The notes: generated from the letters alone by a model not told the origin. A stretch of DNA of 5,771 bases from JBDUCV01 sp040003255 (GCA_040003255.1 JBDUCV010000101.1:1-5771), one strand, 5' to 3'. Positions 1 through 5,435 are shown, counted from the stretch's first letter. Numbers and translations: made by a program.

Positions 1-34
1 GCTACGGGCTCCGACGTGCCGTGTCGCTAGGCAG

Positions 35-394
35 TTACGGTGGACGACGTCGCGAGCTCGAGGGGACTACGCGCGACACCAATAAATGCGGAACCGGGGC
101 GATGGTCAGGACTGCCGACACGGTCGCACCGACGACGACTGGCTGGACCACAGTGCCGACGCCGGGGACCAGTCCGCGCCACCACGCCAGCGCCACGAGC
201 ACGACCCCGAGAGCGCAGTTCACCGCGAGGAACGGGATGTTGAGCGCGAGCGACAGCCCGTTGACGAACGTCGAGTACCCGTCCGAACCGAGCGCGGCCA
301 GCAGCAACAGCGCAACGCCGAAGCCGAGGACGACGCACGAGAAGACCAGCTGCGCAACGCCCGCCCGCCTGTTCGCCGATCGTGACGGCGGCAT
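35..394 (-). CDS. Short YczE/YitT-like integral membrane protein (119 aa, possibly C-terminally truncated)
   Basis: The predicted protein is hydrophobic, with three likely membrane segments at about residues 12-36, 54-72 and 81-99. A PGVGTVVQ stretch at residues 77-84 lies between segments two and three. The order 'long first helix, small-residue loop, helix, WW-R-x-PGxGTV, helix' resembles the N-terminal half of the YczE/YyaS/YitT membrane protein family, whose biochemical function is not established. Members I know are roughly 200 residues with more helices. This one stops after helix three with a polar, Arg/Ser/Pro-rich tail (residues 103-119), so the C-terminal half appears to be missing. 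I chose the ATG at 394 because hydrophobic family-like sequence begins soon after it. The same frame is open back to 520, but that extension is Arg/Cys/His-rich and unlike a membrane protein N-terminus. An in-frame GTG three codons upstream is also possible. The gene is read in the same direction as the regulator at 541-1206, 146 bp downstream of it. Family assignment is moderate; truncation is an inference. Confidence 0.6.
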   Translation of the reverse strand: MPPSRSANRRAGVAQLVFSCVVLGFGVALLLLAALGSDGYSTFVNGLSLALNIPFLAVNCALGVVLVALAWWRGLVPGVGTVVQPVVVGATVSAVLTIAPVPHLLVSRVVPSSSRRRPP

Positions 395-540
395 CACGAC
401 CACGTACCTATCGCTACGCGAGTGCTCGGCCCATCCCGTGGCAGGCAGAGCTCGACCATGGCGACGTGCATGAGGACGACAACCCCGTAGGACTTCGCAG
501 TCATTCCCCACCCGCAACACCCGTCATGGGCCGCTGGATC

Positions 541-1206
541 TCAAGGATGTGCCTCGGCGTACGGGCTCGGTCGGATCCACGTGGGAAAGGCGCGGGCCAA
601 TGCTCGTGAACCGTCGATGCTGATCTTTTTCTGTCGGACCAGGTTTTGATAGGTGTGTTCGCGAAGGTGCAGCCGCGCCAGCGTGTCGGCATCGGTGTGG
701 ACGACCAGGTCCTCTGGCGTCCCGGGATAGCGGCTGCAGACCTCAGATCGCGGGCGGTGCAACAGCATCCAGTACCGCTGGTCCGGCACGTCACGTAGCT
801 CGAAGCGAACCGTGACCTGCTCCTCGGGGAGCATCTCGGGGTCGACGAGACGCGCGGTGGCCCACAAGATGTAGGCGGGGTCGACATGCTGTGGCTCGAC
901 CTCGAGCCACCGCATTCCCCAAGCGCCCATCGCGTCGCACACTGACTTCAGTTCCCTGCCCGCCGGTGTCAGTTCGTAGGTGATCGCTCTGTTCGAGGCG
1001 TTGACTTGCCGAATGACAACACCTGCGCGGGCGAGGGTGTTGAGCCGGTCGGCGAGCAGGGCCTTGGGGATTCCGGGGGCGCCGTCGCGAAGCTGACCAA
1101 ACGTCGTGGCGCCCCCGAGGAGGTTACGGACGATGATCGGCGTCCACCGTTCCGCGACTATCTCGGATGTCCGGGCGACCGGGCAGTACTGGCCGTAACT
1201 GCGCAT
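541..1206 (-). CDS. HxlR-family winged helix-turn-helix regulator with SCP2-like C-terminal domain
   Basis: This 221-residue protein is a DNA-binding transcription regulator. Residues about 5-95 match the HxlR winged-helix pattern: CPVARTSEIVAERWTPIIVR at 8-27, then the 'FxxLRDGAPGIPKALLADRL' recognition region near 36-55. The wing follows (ARAGVVIRQ... ITYELTPAGREL at about 59-86). Cys8 sits where HxlR proteins have a conserved N-terminal cysteine, which in Bacillus HypR and YodB is the redox-sensing residue. Whether it senses anything here is unknown. The second half (about 115-215) is longer than a basic HxlR protein, which is about 110-130 residues. It has an SCP2/sterol-carrier-like pattern (VVHTDADTLARLHL... 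ISIDGSRALARAFPTWI), a plausible ligand-binding module of a kind seen in actinobacterial long HxlR proteins. It is divergent from the cupin gene with 104 bp between start codons, the usual layout for control of a neighbour. Family is confident; ligand and targets are unknown. Confidence 0.88.
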   Translation of the reverse strand: MRSYGQYCPVARTSEIVAERWTPIIVRNLLGGATTFGQLRDGAPGIPKALLADRLNTLARAGVVIRQVNASNRAITYELTPAGRELKSVCDAMGAWGMRWLEVEPQHVDPAYILWATARLVDPEMLPEEQVTVRFELRDVPDQRYWMLLHRPRSEVCSRYPGTPEDLVVHTDADTLARLHLREHTYQNLVRQKKISIDGSRALARAFPTWIRPSPYAEAHP

Positions 1207-1284
1207 GGCGTCATTCTGTACCCGTCAACAGCTCACTGGCGGTTCAAAAGTTGGGATTGCCTTCACCGCTGGCTGGCGAGACCG

Positions 1285-1299
1285 TCAGTCATCGACTGA
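1285..1299. promoter_or_regulatory. Perfect inverted repeat, candidate HxlR operator or leader hairpin
   Basis: TCAGTC (1285-1290), spacer ATC, GACTGA (1294-1299) is a perfect 6-bp dyad with a 3-nt centre. Its right arm touches the Shine-Dalgarno of the cupin gene. HxlR regulators are homodimers that bind dyad-like sites in the promoter of a divergent neighbour, so an operator is a reasonable reading. The position next to the ribosome binding site would also allow a small hairpin that affects translation. The dyad is seen directly; the function is inferred. Confidence 0.45.
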
Positions 1300-1306
1300 G
1301 GGAGGA
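1300..1306 (+). promoter_or_regulatory. Ribosome binding site of the cupin gene
   Basis: GGGAGGA ends 4 nt before the ATG at 1311. This strong Shine-Dalgarno fixes the cupin start there rather than at the in-frame GTG-type starts further upstream, and gives a 145-residue product. Confidence 0.75.
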
Positions 1307-1310
1307 CACC

Positions 1311-1748
1311 ATGACCGTAGGCCACATTGTCCGCTGTGACGAGGGCGAGGTCTGCGACCTCGGGATCATCAAAATGCGGGTTCTCGCCGACGCACGCGCC
1401 TCGGACGGAAAGCTCGCCGTGCTCGAGTTCACTGGCAGAGAAGGGCCATGGACGGTTCCGCACGCTCACAACGAGACGGAGGAGTCTTTCTACGTGCTCG
1501 CGGGCACATTCGACTTCATCTGCGCCGAGCAGGAGCTGACGCTGAGCCAGGGGGACTACCTGCTGGTGCCGCGGGGTACCGCGCACATGATCACCGCCCA
1601 TTCCGGCGGCGGAACACTTCTCGGGATCAACGCTCCAGCGGGGCTCGAGGACATGTTCCGAGAACTCAGCCAGCTCCCGGCCGACAGCGTGCGCGACCCA
1701 GCGACCCGACGCGAGATCTCACAAAAATTCGACGCAGTCCCGGTCTGA
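1311..1748 (+). CDS. Single-domain cupin (cupin_2 type) metalloprotein
   Basis: This 145-residue protein is a small beta-barrel cupin. Motif 1 is complete: Gly45, five residues, His51-Ala-His53, four residues, Glu58, six residues, Gly65, an exact fit to G(X)5HXH(X)3-4E(X)6G. Motif 2 is present as Gly81 ... Pro87-Arg-Gly89-Thr-Ala-His92, but the usual Asn four residues after the His is Ala96. The metal-binding set His51, His53, Glu58 and His92 is therefore intact, so a bound divalent metal is expected. The ~35-residue tail after the barrel (about 111-145) is helical and charged. Single-domain cupins include dioxygenases, isomerases and sugar- or quercetin-type enzymes, and the sequence does not show which activity applies here. 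The gene is divergent from the HxlR regulator, which probably controls it, and the next gene starts 84 bp downstream. The family call is confident; the substrate is unknown. Confidence 0.9.
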   Translation: MTVGHIVRCDEGEVCDLGIIKMRVLADARASDGKLAVLEFTGREGPWTVPHAHNETEESFYVLAGTFDFICAEQELTLSQGDYLLVPRGTAHMITAHSGGGTLLGINAPAGLEDMFRELSQLPADSVRDPATRREISQKFDAVPV

Positions 1749-1794
1749 AGGGCGGAGGCCCGGAAGGCCAATTACTCGTCTGACCTTGCGGGAG

Positions 1795-1808
1795 CGATCA
1801 GCCGATCG
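1795..1808. repeat. Short inverted repeat upstream of methyltransferase
   Basis: CGATC (1795-1799) and GATCG (1804-1808) form a 5-bp dyad around AGCC. It lies just upstream of the putative -10 at 1821, where a regulator could bind. Arms this short arise often by chance in GC-rich DNA, so this is weak. Confidence 0.2.
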
Positions 1809-1820
1809 GGGCGACACGCC

Positions 1821-1826
1821 TACTGT
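1821..1826 (+). promoter_or_regulatory. Putative -10 element for a leaderless methyltransferase transcript
   Basis: TACTGT fits the actinobacterial TANNNT -10 pattern and ends 6 nt before the GTG at 1833. Transcription starting about 7 nt downstream would begin at that GTG. No Shine-Dalgarno precedes the GTG (only GTGGA), which fits a leaderless mRNA starting at GTG, common in actinobacteria. No -35 hexamer is recognisable at the usual spacing. Confidence 0.35.
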
Positions 1827-1832
1827 CGTGGA

Positions 1833-2519
1833 GTGTCCCGGGTGGAGTCGTCGGACGACCCGGCGGGACCCCGCGTTGCTTCGGGTGTACGGGCGACCTA
1901 CGACTCAATCGCACGCGCCTATGACTGCGAGCTTCGTGACGAGCCTGATGGCAAACCCCTGGATCGTGCCATGTTGGACAGTTTCATCGAGCTCACCGGG
2001 GTGGGCACGATTGCAGACCTGGGCTGCGGCCCTGGGCACGTCACCCGGTTCCTCGCGGCACGCCACGCTGACGTGATCGGCATCGACCTGTCGCCCGGCA
2101 TGATCAACGTGGCACGGCTGCAGGCACCAAAGGTGGCGTTCGCGGTCGGATCGATGCTGCACCTGCCTGTTGCCGCCGGCGCGTGGTCGGGCGCGATCGC
2201 CTTGTATTCGATCATCCACCTCACCGCCGACGAGCGAGCCACCGCCTGCCGCGAGTTCGCGCGCGCCGTGCGTCCGGGCGGCTGGCTGCTCGTCGCGTTC
2301 CATGTCGACAGCGCTGAGTTCGCCACCGGCGAGGTCAATCACCTCACCCGCTGGTTCGGACAGTCCGTTGATATCGACGGCTTCTTTCTCGGCCCCGCCG
2401 AGGTCTCCGGTGACCTCGAGTGCGCAGGATTCGCGGTCATGTCGACGCTTATTCGACAATCCTGGCCCGGAGCCGAATACCCCAGTCGGCGTTGCTACCT
2501 TCTTGCACAGCGCGGCTGA
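1833..2519 (+). CDS. Class I SAM-dependent methyltransferase (228 aa)
   Basis: This is a Rossmann-fold methyltransferase expected to move a methyl group from S-adenosylmethionine to a small molecule; the acceptor is unknown. Landmarks are an N-terminal helix region (YDSIARAYDCELRDE, about 23-37) that resembles small-molecule methyltransferases of the Methyltransf_11/25 type, and KPLDRAMLDSF at 41-51. Motif I is ADLGCGPGHV (61-70), with the acidic ribose-binding Asp85 in GIDLSPGM. The GSMLHLPV segment (106-113) is the motif II region, YSIIHL is at 125-130, and VRPGGWLLVAF (146-156) is the motif III region. Length is typical and no key motif is missing. The GTG at 1833 is chosen because it sits just after a TANNNT element; a second in-frame GTG lies three codons later. 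The gene sits between the cupin and the SnoaL-like gene, in the same direction as both, but with its own possible promoter. It is not a paralogue copy of the methyltransferase at 4635-5435, since the two share only the general fold motifs. Confidence 0.88.
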   Translation: MSRVESSDDPAGPRVASGVRATYDSIARAYDCELRDEPDGKPLDRAMLDSFIELTGVGTIADLGCGPGHVTRFLAARHADVIGIDLSPGMINVARLQAPKVAFAVGSMLHLPVAAGAWSGAIALYSIIHLTADERATACREFARAVRPGGWLLVAFHVDSAEFATGEVNHLTRWFGQSVDIDGFFLGPAEVSGDLECAGFAVMSTLIRQSWPGAEYPSRRCYLLAQRG

Positions 2520-2624
2520 ACAAGCGATCTGCAGAACGTCGACTGGCGCGGGCAGACGCACTCTCGTGCCGAGCAGCGCCGGCAGCAGCCACGCCGTGCC
2601 CTCGTCGGCATAACCCGGGGCGCC

Positions 2625-2630
2625 TATGCT
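2625..2630 (+). promoter_or_regulatory. Putative -10 element upstream of SnoaL-like gene
   Basis: TATGCT matches TANNNT and lies about 37 bp before the ATG at 2668, giving a leader of roughly 30 nt that contains the ribosome binding site. No good -35 is visible. It suggests the SnoaL-like gene is not simply read through from the methyltransferase, whose stop is 148 bp upstream. Confidence 0.3.
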
Positions 2631-2653
2631 CGGGGGTTGCTCGGCTCGGCTCG
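2628..2653 (+). repeat. GCTCG pentamer repeats in the putative 5' leader
   Basis: GCTCG occurs once at 2628-2632 and then three times in tandem at 2639-2653, between the putative -10 and the ribosome binding site of the SnoaL-like gene. It is short enough to be slippage, and no function is evident. Confidence 0.3.
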
Positions 2654-2656
2654 CCT

Positions 2657-2663
2657 AGGGAGG
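2657..2663 (+). promoter_or_regulatory. Ribosome binding site of SnoaL-like gene
   Basis: AGGGAGG ends 4 nt before the ATG at 2668. It is a strong Shine-Dalgarno that fixes the start. Confidence 0.7.
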
Positions 2664-2667
2664 CATC

Positions 2668-3060
2668 ATGGCTGACCACCCCAACCTGGAGCTGTTGCGC
2701 CGCGGCTATGCCGCGTACGCCACTGGCGACATGGACACCATCAACGAGCTATTCGCTGACGAAGTCGTCTGGCACGTCGCCGGCCGGAGCCCGCTCGCCG
2801 GCGACTACCGCGGAAAGGAGCAGGTCTTCGGCTTCTTCGGCACGCTGCAAGAGATGAGCGACGGAACGTCGAAGGTGCAGGTGCACGACCTTCTGGCGAA
2901 CGACACGCACGGCGTCGCAGTAGTGATTGAGTCCGCCACCCGCAACGGACGCAGCCATCAGGCAAACGCGACGCACGTCTTTCATCTCCGCGACGGCAAG
3001 GTCACGGAGTTCTGGGACGCGCAGACCGATCAATACGCTGCGGACGAATTCTGGTCCTGA
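2668..3060 (+). CDS. SnoaL-like / NTF2-fold protein (ketosteroid isomerase-related)
   Basis: This 130-residue protein has the cone-shaped NTF2-like fold pattern. An N-terminal helix pair (LELLRRGYAAYATGDMDTINELFADEVVWHV, about 7-37) is followed by the YRGKEQVFGFF stretch (47-57). Alternating strands then end in FHLRDGKVTEFWD (105-117). The C-terminal DQYAADEFW (121-129) is typical of stand-alone SnoaL-like proteins in this subfamily. Members range from polyketide cyclases and steroid isomerases to proteins with no known reaction. Polar pocket candidates visible are Trp35, His36, His104 and Asp117, but no diagnostic catalytic set identifies a reaction. The length is normal for a single-domain member. 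It precedes the nitronate monooxygenase by 69 bp in the same direction, so the two may be co-transcribed. Fold assignment is confident; function is open. Confidence 0.85.
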   Translation: MADHPNLELLRRGYAAYATGDMDTINELFADEVVWHVAGRSPLAGDYRGKEQVFGFFGTLQEMSDGTSKVQVHDLLANDTHGVAVVIESATRNGRSHQANATHVFHLRDGKVTEFWDAQTDQYAADEFWS

Positions 3061-3129
3061 TAGGCCGTTCCGCCAGCCGCTCACGCCCTGGCTGATCAGT
3101 CCGTTGAACGCCAGGAGCATCTTGTCGGT

Positions 3130-4203
3130 ATGGAGCTGTTCACTCTCGACACGCTTGCTTATCCGATCATCCAAGCTCCGCTGGCAGGTGGCGCCTCCAC
3201 GCCAGCGTTGGCAGCGGCGGTCTCCAGCGCCGGCGGACTTGGTTTCCTAGCCGCTGGCTACAAGACCATCGACGCGTTCCGCGCCGACGTGCAGCAACTG
3301 CGGTCGCAGGTGGCCCCCGACGTCGCGTTCGGTGTCAATGTGTTCGCACGGCCCGGTGGCGATCCTGAAGTCGATGTCGCCGGCTATGCAGAGACGCTGC
3401 GGGGCGACGCCGAACAGGCAGGCACGGCGTTGGGTGAACCGCGTTGGGACGACGATGGCTACGCGGGCAAGCTCGAGTTGCTGTGCAGGGAGCGCGTCCC
3501 GATCGTCTCCTTCACCTTCGGCTGCCCGGATGGCGCCGATGTTGAGCGGCTGCACCGCGCGGGATCGGCAGTTTGGATAACGGTAACCACGGGTGAGGAG
3601 GCGTTTGCGGCGCGCGCGGCCGGCGCGGACGCGCTGATCGTGCAGGGCGTCGAGGCGGGCGGGCACCGCGGCGGGTTCGATGATCTCGCGCCGGGTGATG
3701 TCGGCTTGCTCGCGCTACTGCAGCTGGTCCGCTCAGGCGTCGGCGACGCGGTACCGCTGGTGGCGACCGGCGGTATCGCAACCGGCCGCGCCGTCGCGGC
3801 GGTACTCGTCGCGGGCGCGGCCGCGGCCCAGCTCGGTACGGCGTTCCTTCTTTGCCCCGAGGCGGGCACGACGCCGGCGCACCGCATCGCCATCGCAAGC
3901 GGCTCAGCGCCGACCGCGCTGACACGTGCGTTCACCGGCCGCACCGCGCGAGGCATCGTCAACCGGTTCTTGCGAGAACACTCGCCTGATGCGCCTAGCG
4001 CCTACCCGCAAGTGCACCACCTGACCGCGCCGCTGCGCGGGGCCGCACGTCGGAGCGGCGACGTCGACGGCCTACACCTGTGGGCCGGCCAGGCATACCA
4101 GCTCACCAAGCCCACGCCGGCGGCTCAGCTCGTCGTCCGACTAGCCGAACAAGCACAGGCCGCTCTCGCAGAAGCCCTCATCCGTCTCGGTCAACCTCGC
4201 TGA
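3130..4203 (+). CDS. Nitronate monooxygenase (class I, FMN-dependent; 2-nitropropane dioxygenase family)
   Basis: This 357-residue TIM-barrel flavoprotein is expected to oxidise alkyl nitronates such as propionate 3-nitronate, using FMN and oxygen. That detoxifies metabolic poisons made by plants and fungi. Visible motifs in order are QAPLAGG (15-21), SSAGGLGFLAAGY (32-44), VNVF (69-72), SFTFGCP (127-133) and TTGEEAFAARAAGADALIVQ (153-172). EAGGHRG (175-181) follows with His179, the position of the conserved active-site histidine, then the phosphate-binding VATGGIATGR (211-220), GTAFLLCPEA (236-245) and a C-terminal LHLWAGQAYQL (315-325). Length and motif set fit class I enzymes, and nothing key is missing. 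The ATG at 3130 has AGGAG at 3113-3117, 12 nt upstream, somewhat far. No better in-frame start is seen. The upstream neighbour is the SnoaL-like gene. Family is confident; the true substrate is not shown, because the family also includes enoyl-reductase-like and other flavoproteins. Confidence 0.92.
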   Translation: MELFTLDTLAYPIIQAPLAGGASTPALAAAVSSAGGLGFLAAGYKTIDAFRADVQQLRSQVAPDVAFGVNVFARPGGDPEVDVAGYAETLRGDAEQAGTALGEPRWDDDGYAGKLELLCRERVPIVSFTFGCPDGADVERLHRAGSAVWITVTTGEEAFAARAAGADALIVQGVEAGGHRGGFDDLAPGDVGLLALLQLVRSGVGDAVPLVATGGIATGRAVAAVLVAGAAAAQLGTAFLLCPEAGTTPAHRIAIASGSAPTALTRAFTGRTARGIVNRFLREHSPDAPSAYPQVHHLTAPLRGAARRSGDVDGLHLWAGQAYQLTKPTPAAQLVVRLAEQAQAALAEALIRLGQPR

Positions 4204-4207
4204 GGAC

Positions 4208-4221
4208 CGGTGGGCTCACCG
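4208..4221 (+). terminator. Small GC hairpin just after the nitronate monooxygenase stop
   Basis: CGGTG (4208-4212), loop GGCT, CACCG (4217-4221) forms a 5-bp stem four bases after the TGA. There is no U-run, so at best it is a weak non-canonical terminator of the type proposed for high-GC genomes. Confidence 0.25.
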
Positions 4222-4263
4222 ACGCGTGGGCGAGTCGCACCGTCCTCGACGAGCCGATGCCCT

Positions 4264-4279
4264 CCGAACGGCCGTTCGG
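4264..4279. promoter_or_regulatory. Perfect 16-bp palindrome upstream of the broken Smr gene
   Basis: CCGAACGGCCGTTCGG is a perfect, gapless 8+8 palindrome in the intergenic stretch between nitronate monooxygenase and the Smr gene. It is followed directly by TTGACC (4280-4285), a -35-like hexamer. It could be an operator for a dimeric regulator. Folded as RNA it gives a 6-bp stem with a GGCC loop, so it could also act as a hairpin after the upstream gene. The palindrome is seen directly; the role is inferred. Confidence 0.45.
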
Positions 4280-4297
4280 TTGACCGCCCCTCGGCGC

Positions 4298-4567
4298 GTG
4301 CCACAGGGTGAGGCCATAAAGCTCAAGATCTGCACGAGATCTACAGCAGCGGCGCAGATATCGATCGAGCGCTGCGGTCGGTCATCGAGGAGGCGATCGC
4401 GAAGAAGGGCCCCGCTGGTCGAGATCATTCCCGGCAAGGGATCCGGCCAACTGAAGAAGCGGGTCTTGCGGGTTCTGGATCAGAAGGTCATCAAGACCCT
4501 GTACCACCGGGTCGAGAAGGACGCCGACAATTTCGGCCGGATTTTTGTTCATTTCCGGTGGAAGTAG
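4298..4567 (+). pseudogene. Small Smr-domain (MutS2 C-terminal-like) protein, disrupted by two compensating frameshifts
   Basis: The Smr domain is a nuclease-like, nucleic-acid-binding fold found at the end of MutS2 and as stand-alone proteins. The 3' part of this gene reads cleanly as a stand-alone actinobacterial-type Smr protein: APLVEIIPGKGSGQLKKRVL, then LYHRVEKDADNFGRIFVHFR, ending at TAG 4565-4567. IPGKGSG is the counterpart of the HGKGxG loop. From GTG 4298 the first ten codons give MPQGEAIKLK. The expected next motif, DLHEIYSSGADIDRALRSVI, followed by EEAIAKK, is encoded in a different frame, from about 4327 to 4407. The frame is restored by an extra G in the GGG run at 4407-4409. 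So about 26 codons, including the DLHE motif (counterpart of LDLHG in Smr domains), are read out of frame as an Arg/Ser-rich segment, although no stop interrupts the ORF. The same frame is open back to a GTG at 4226, but that part has no family resemblance. The alternative is two assembly indels in an intact gene. Confidence 0.75.
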
Positions 4568-4634
4568 ATCCCTCAGCGTTTGCTGTGCAACCGTCCTGAG
4601 TTCGTGTCGGGAAACCGAGAATTGGATACCGGAT

Positions 4635-5435
4635 ATGACTGATCAGACTTCCTCGGAGAGCTGGTCCAGCGGCGCCCGCTATGAGCCGTATGTCGGTCGA
4701 TGGAGCCGTCTCGTTGCTTCGAGCTTCATTGATTGGCTCGACGTTGCCGAGAATGCCGCGTGGCTCGACCTGGGTTGCGGGACTGGCGCACTATCCCAAG
4801 TCGTCCTCGATCGGGCCCGCCCGGGCACCGTTGTGGGACTTGATCCCTCCGCGGGGTTCGTGCAGTTCGCGCGGGAGAACACGGTTGACGTACGCGCGCG
4901 TTTCGAGGTCGGCGATGCACAGCAACTCGGTGCCGTCGGGGGGTCGTTCGACGCTGTTGTCTCGGCGCTCATGCTGAACTTCGTCCCTGACCGGGCCCGC
5001 GCGCTCGCAGAGATGCGGCGGGTCGCGCGGCCGGATGGCGTGGTCGCGGCGTATGTGTGGGACTACCCCGGCGAAATGCAGTTGATCACGCAATTCTGGA
5101 ACGCCGCCGTCGAACTGAACCCAGATGCCGCCGAACTACACGAGGGGCGCCGCTTCGCGTTCTGCCAACCTGACCAGCTCGAGAACATGTTCTCTGCCGC
5201 AGGCCTGACCAGGGTGCAGAGCCGATCGATCGTGATACCCACGATCTTTCGCGACTTCGACGATTACTGGACACCCTTCCTCGGCGGGCAGGGCCCAGCG
5301 CCGTCCTACGCGATGTCACTCAATGAAAATCGGCGGGTTGAGTTGCGTGAGGTACTTCGGTCCCGCCTCACCGCTGCGGACGACGGAACGATCACCCTCA
5401 CTGCCCGAGCCTGGGCGATCCGCGGATACCCGTGA
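4635..5435 (+). CDS. Class I SAM-dependent methyltransferase (266 aa, Methyltransf_11 type)
   Basis: A second Rossmann-fold methyltransferase. Residues RYEPYVGRWSRLVASSFIDW (15-34) precede motif I, AAWLDLGCGTGAL (41-53). The SAM ribose-binding acid is Asp70 in VVGLDPSAGF. EVGDAQQL (91-98), with Asp94, is the adenine-contact region. FDAVVSALMLNFVPD (105-119) and VARPDGVVAAYVWDY (130-144) follow. The C-terminal third (about 145-266), with FWNAAVELNP and FDDYWTPFLGG, probably forms the acceptor lid. The YEPYVGRWSR start is a pattern I associate with actinobacterial small-molecule methyltransferases. The acceptor is unknown. The frame is open back to 4545, but ATG 4635 is chosen because the preceding 30 codons (Ser/Cys-rich) do not resemble the family and would overlap the Smr gene. 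The ribosome binding site is poor (GGA next to the ATG). It lies 67 bp after the broken Smr gene, same strand. Confidence 0.88.
   Translation: MTDQTSSESWSSGARYEPYVGRWSRLVASSFIDWLDVAENAAWLDLGCGTGALSQVVLDRARPGTVVGLDPSAGFVQFARENTVDVRARFEVGDAQQLGAVGGSFDAVVSALMLNFVPDRARALAEMRRVARPDGVVAAYVWDYPGEMQLITQFWNAAVELNPDAAELHEGRRFAFCQPDQLENMFSAAGLTRVQSRSIVIPTIFRDFDDYWTPFLGGQGPAPSYAMSLNENRRVELREVLRSRLTAADDGTITLTARAWAIRGYP

Larger units (their letters stand above)
1207..1310. promoter_or_regulatory. Divergent intergenic control region between HxlR regulator and cupin
   Basis: These 104 bp separate the two divergent start codons and must hold both promoters unless transcription comes from elsewhere. On the minus strand a TTGAAC (complement of 1242-1247) is followed by TACAGA about 21 bp later, a poorly spaced but possible promoter for the regulator. 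On the plus strand I see no good -10/-35 pair. A short inverted pair GCGGT (1239-1243) / ACCGC (1265-1269) is weak. The only strong element is the inverted repeat at 1285-1299, annotated separately. Confidence 0.5.

Noticed and set aside
21..473. Plus-strand frame of about 150 codons opposite the membrane protein
   Set aside because: Thr/Arg/Pro-rich composition typical of the antisense of a hydrophobic gene. The minus-strand product has real membrane segments.
395..520. Longer start for the YczE-like protein at 520
   Set aside because: The added 42 residues are Arg/His/Cys-rich and would put a polar stretch ahead of the first helix with no family support.
2399..2418. CGAGGTC / GACCTCG inverted repeat with 6-nt loop
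   Set aside because: It lies inside the methyltransferase coding frame, where common Glu-Val and Asp-Leu-Glu codons explain it. Probably incidental.
1905..2561. Open frame of about 218 codons on the minus strand opposite the first methyltransferase
   Set aside because: It mirrors the GC-rich codon positions of a clear methyltransferase, is low in complexity and has no recognisable motif. It is a shadow of the real gene.
2749..3174. Minus-strand frame of about 141 codons across the SnoaL-like gene
   Set aside because: It overlaps a strongly supported gene with a good ribosome binding site and has no family resemblance.
3459..3962. Open frame of about 167 codons on the minus strand inside the nitronate monooxygenase gene
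   Set aside because: Ala/Ser/Pro-rich antisense of a well-supported enzyme, with no start signal or motif of its own.
4545..4634. Upstream start for the second methyltransferase at 4545
   Set aside because: It would overlap the Smr gene end and add 30 Ser/Cys-rich residues unlike the family N-terminus.
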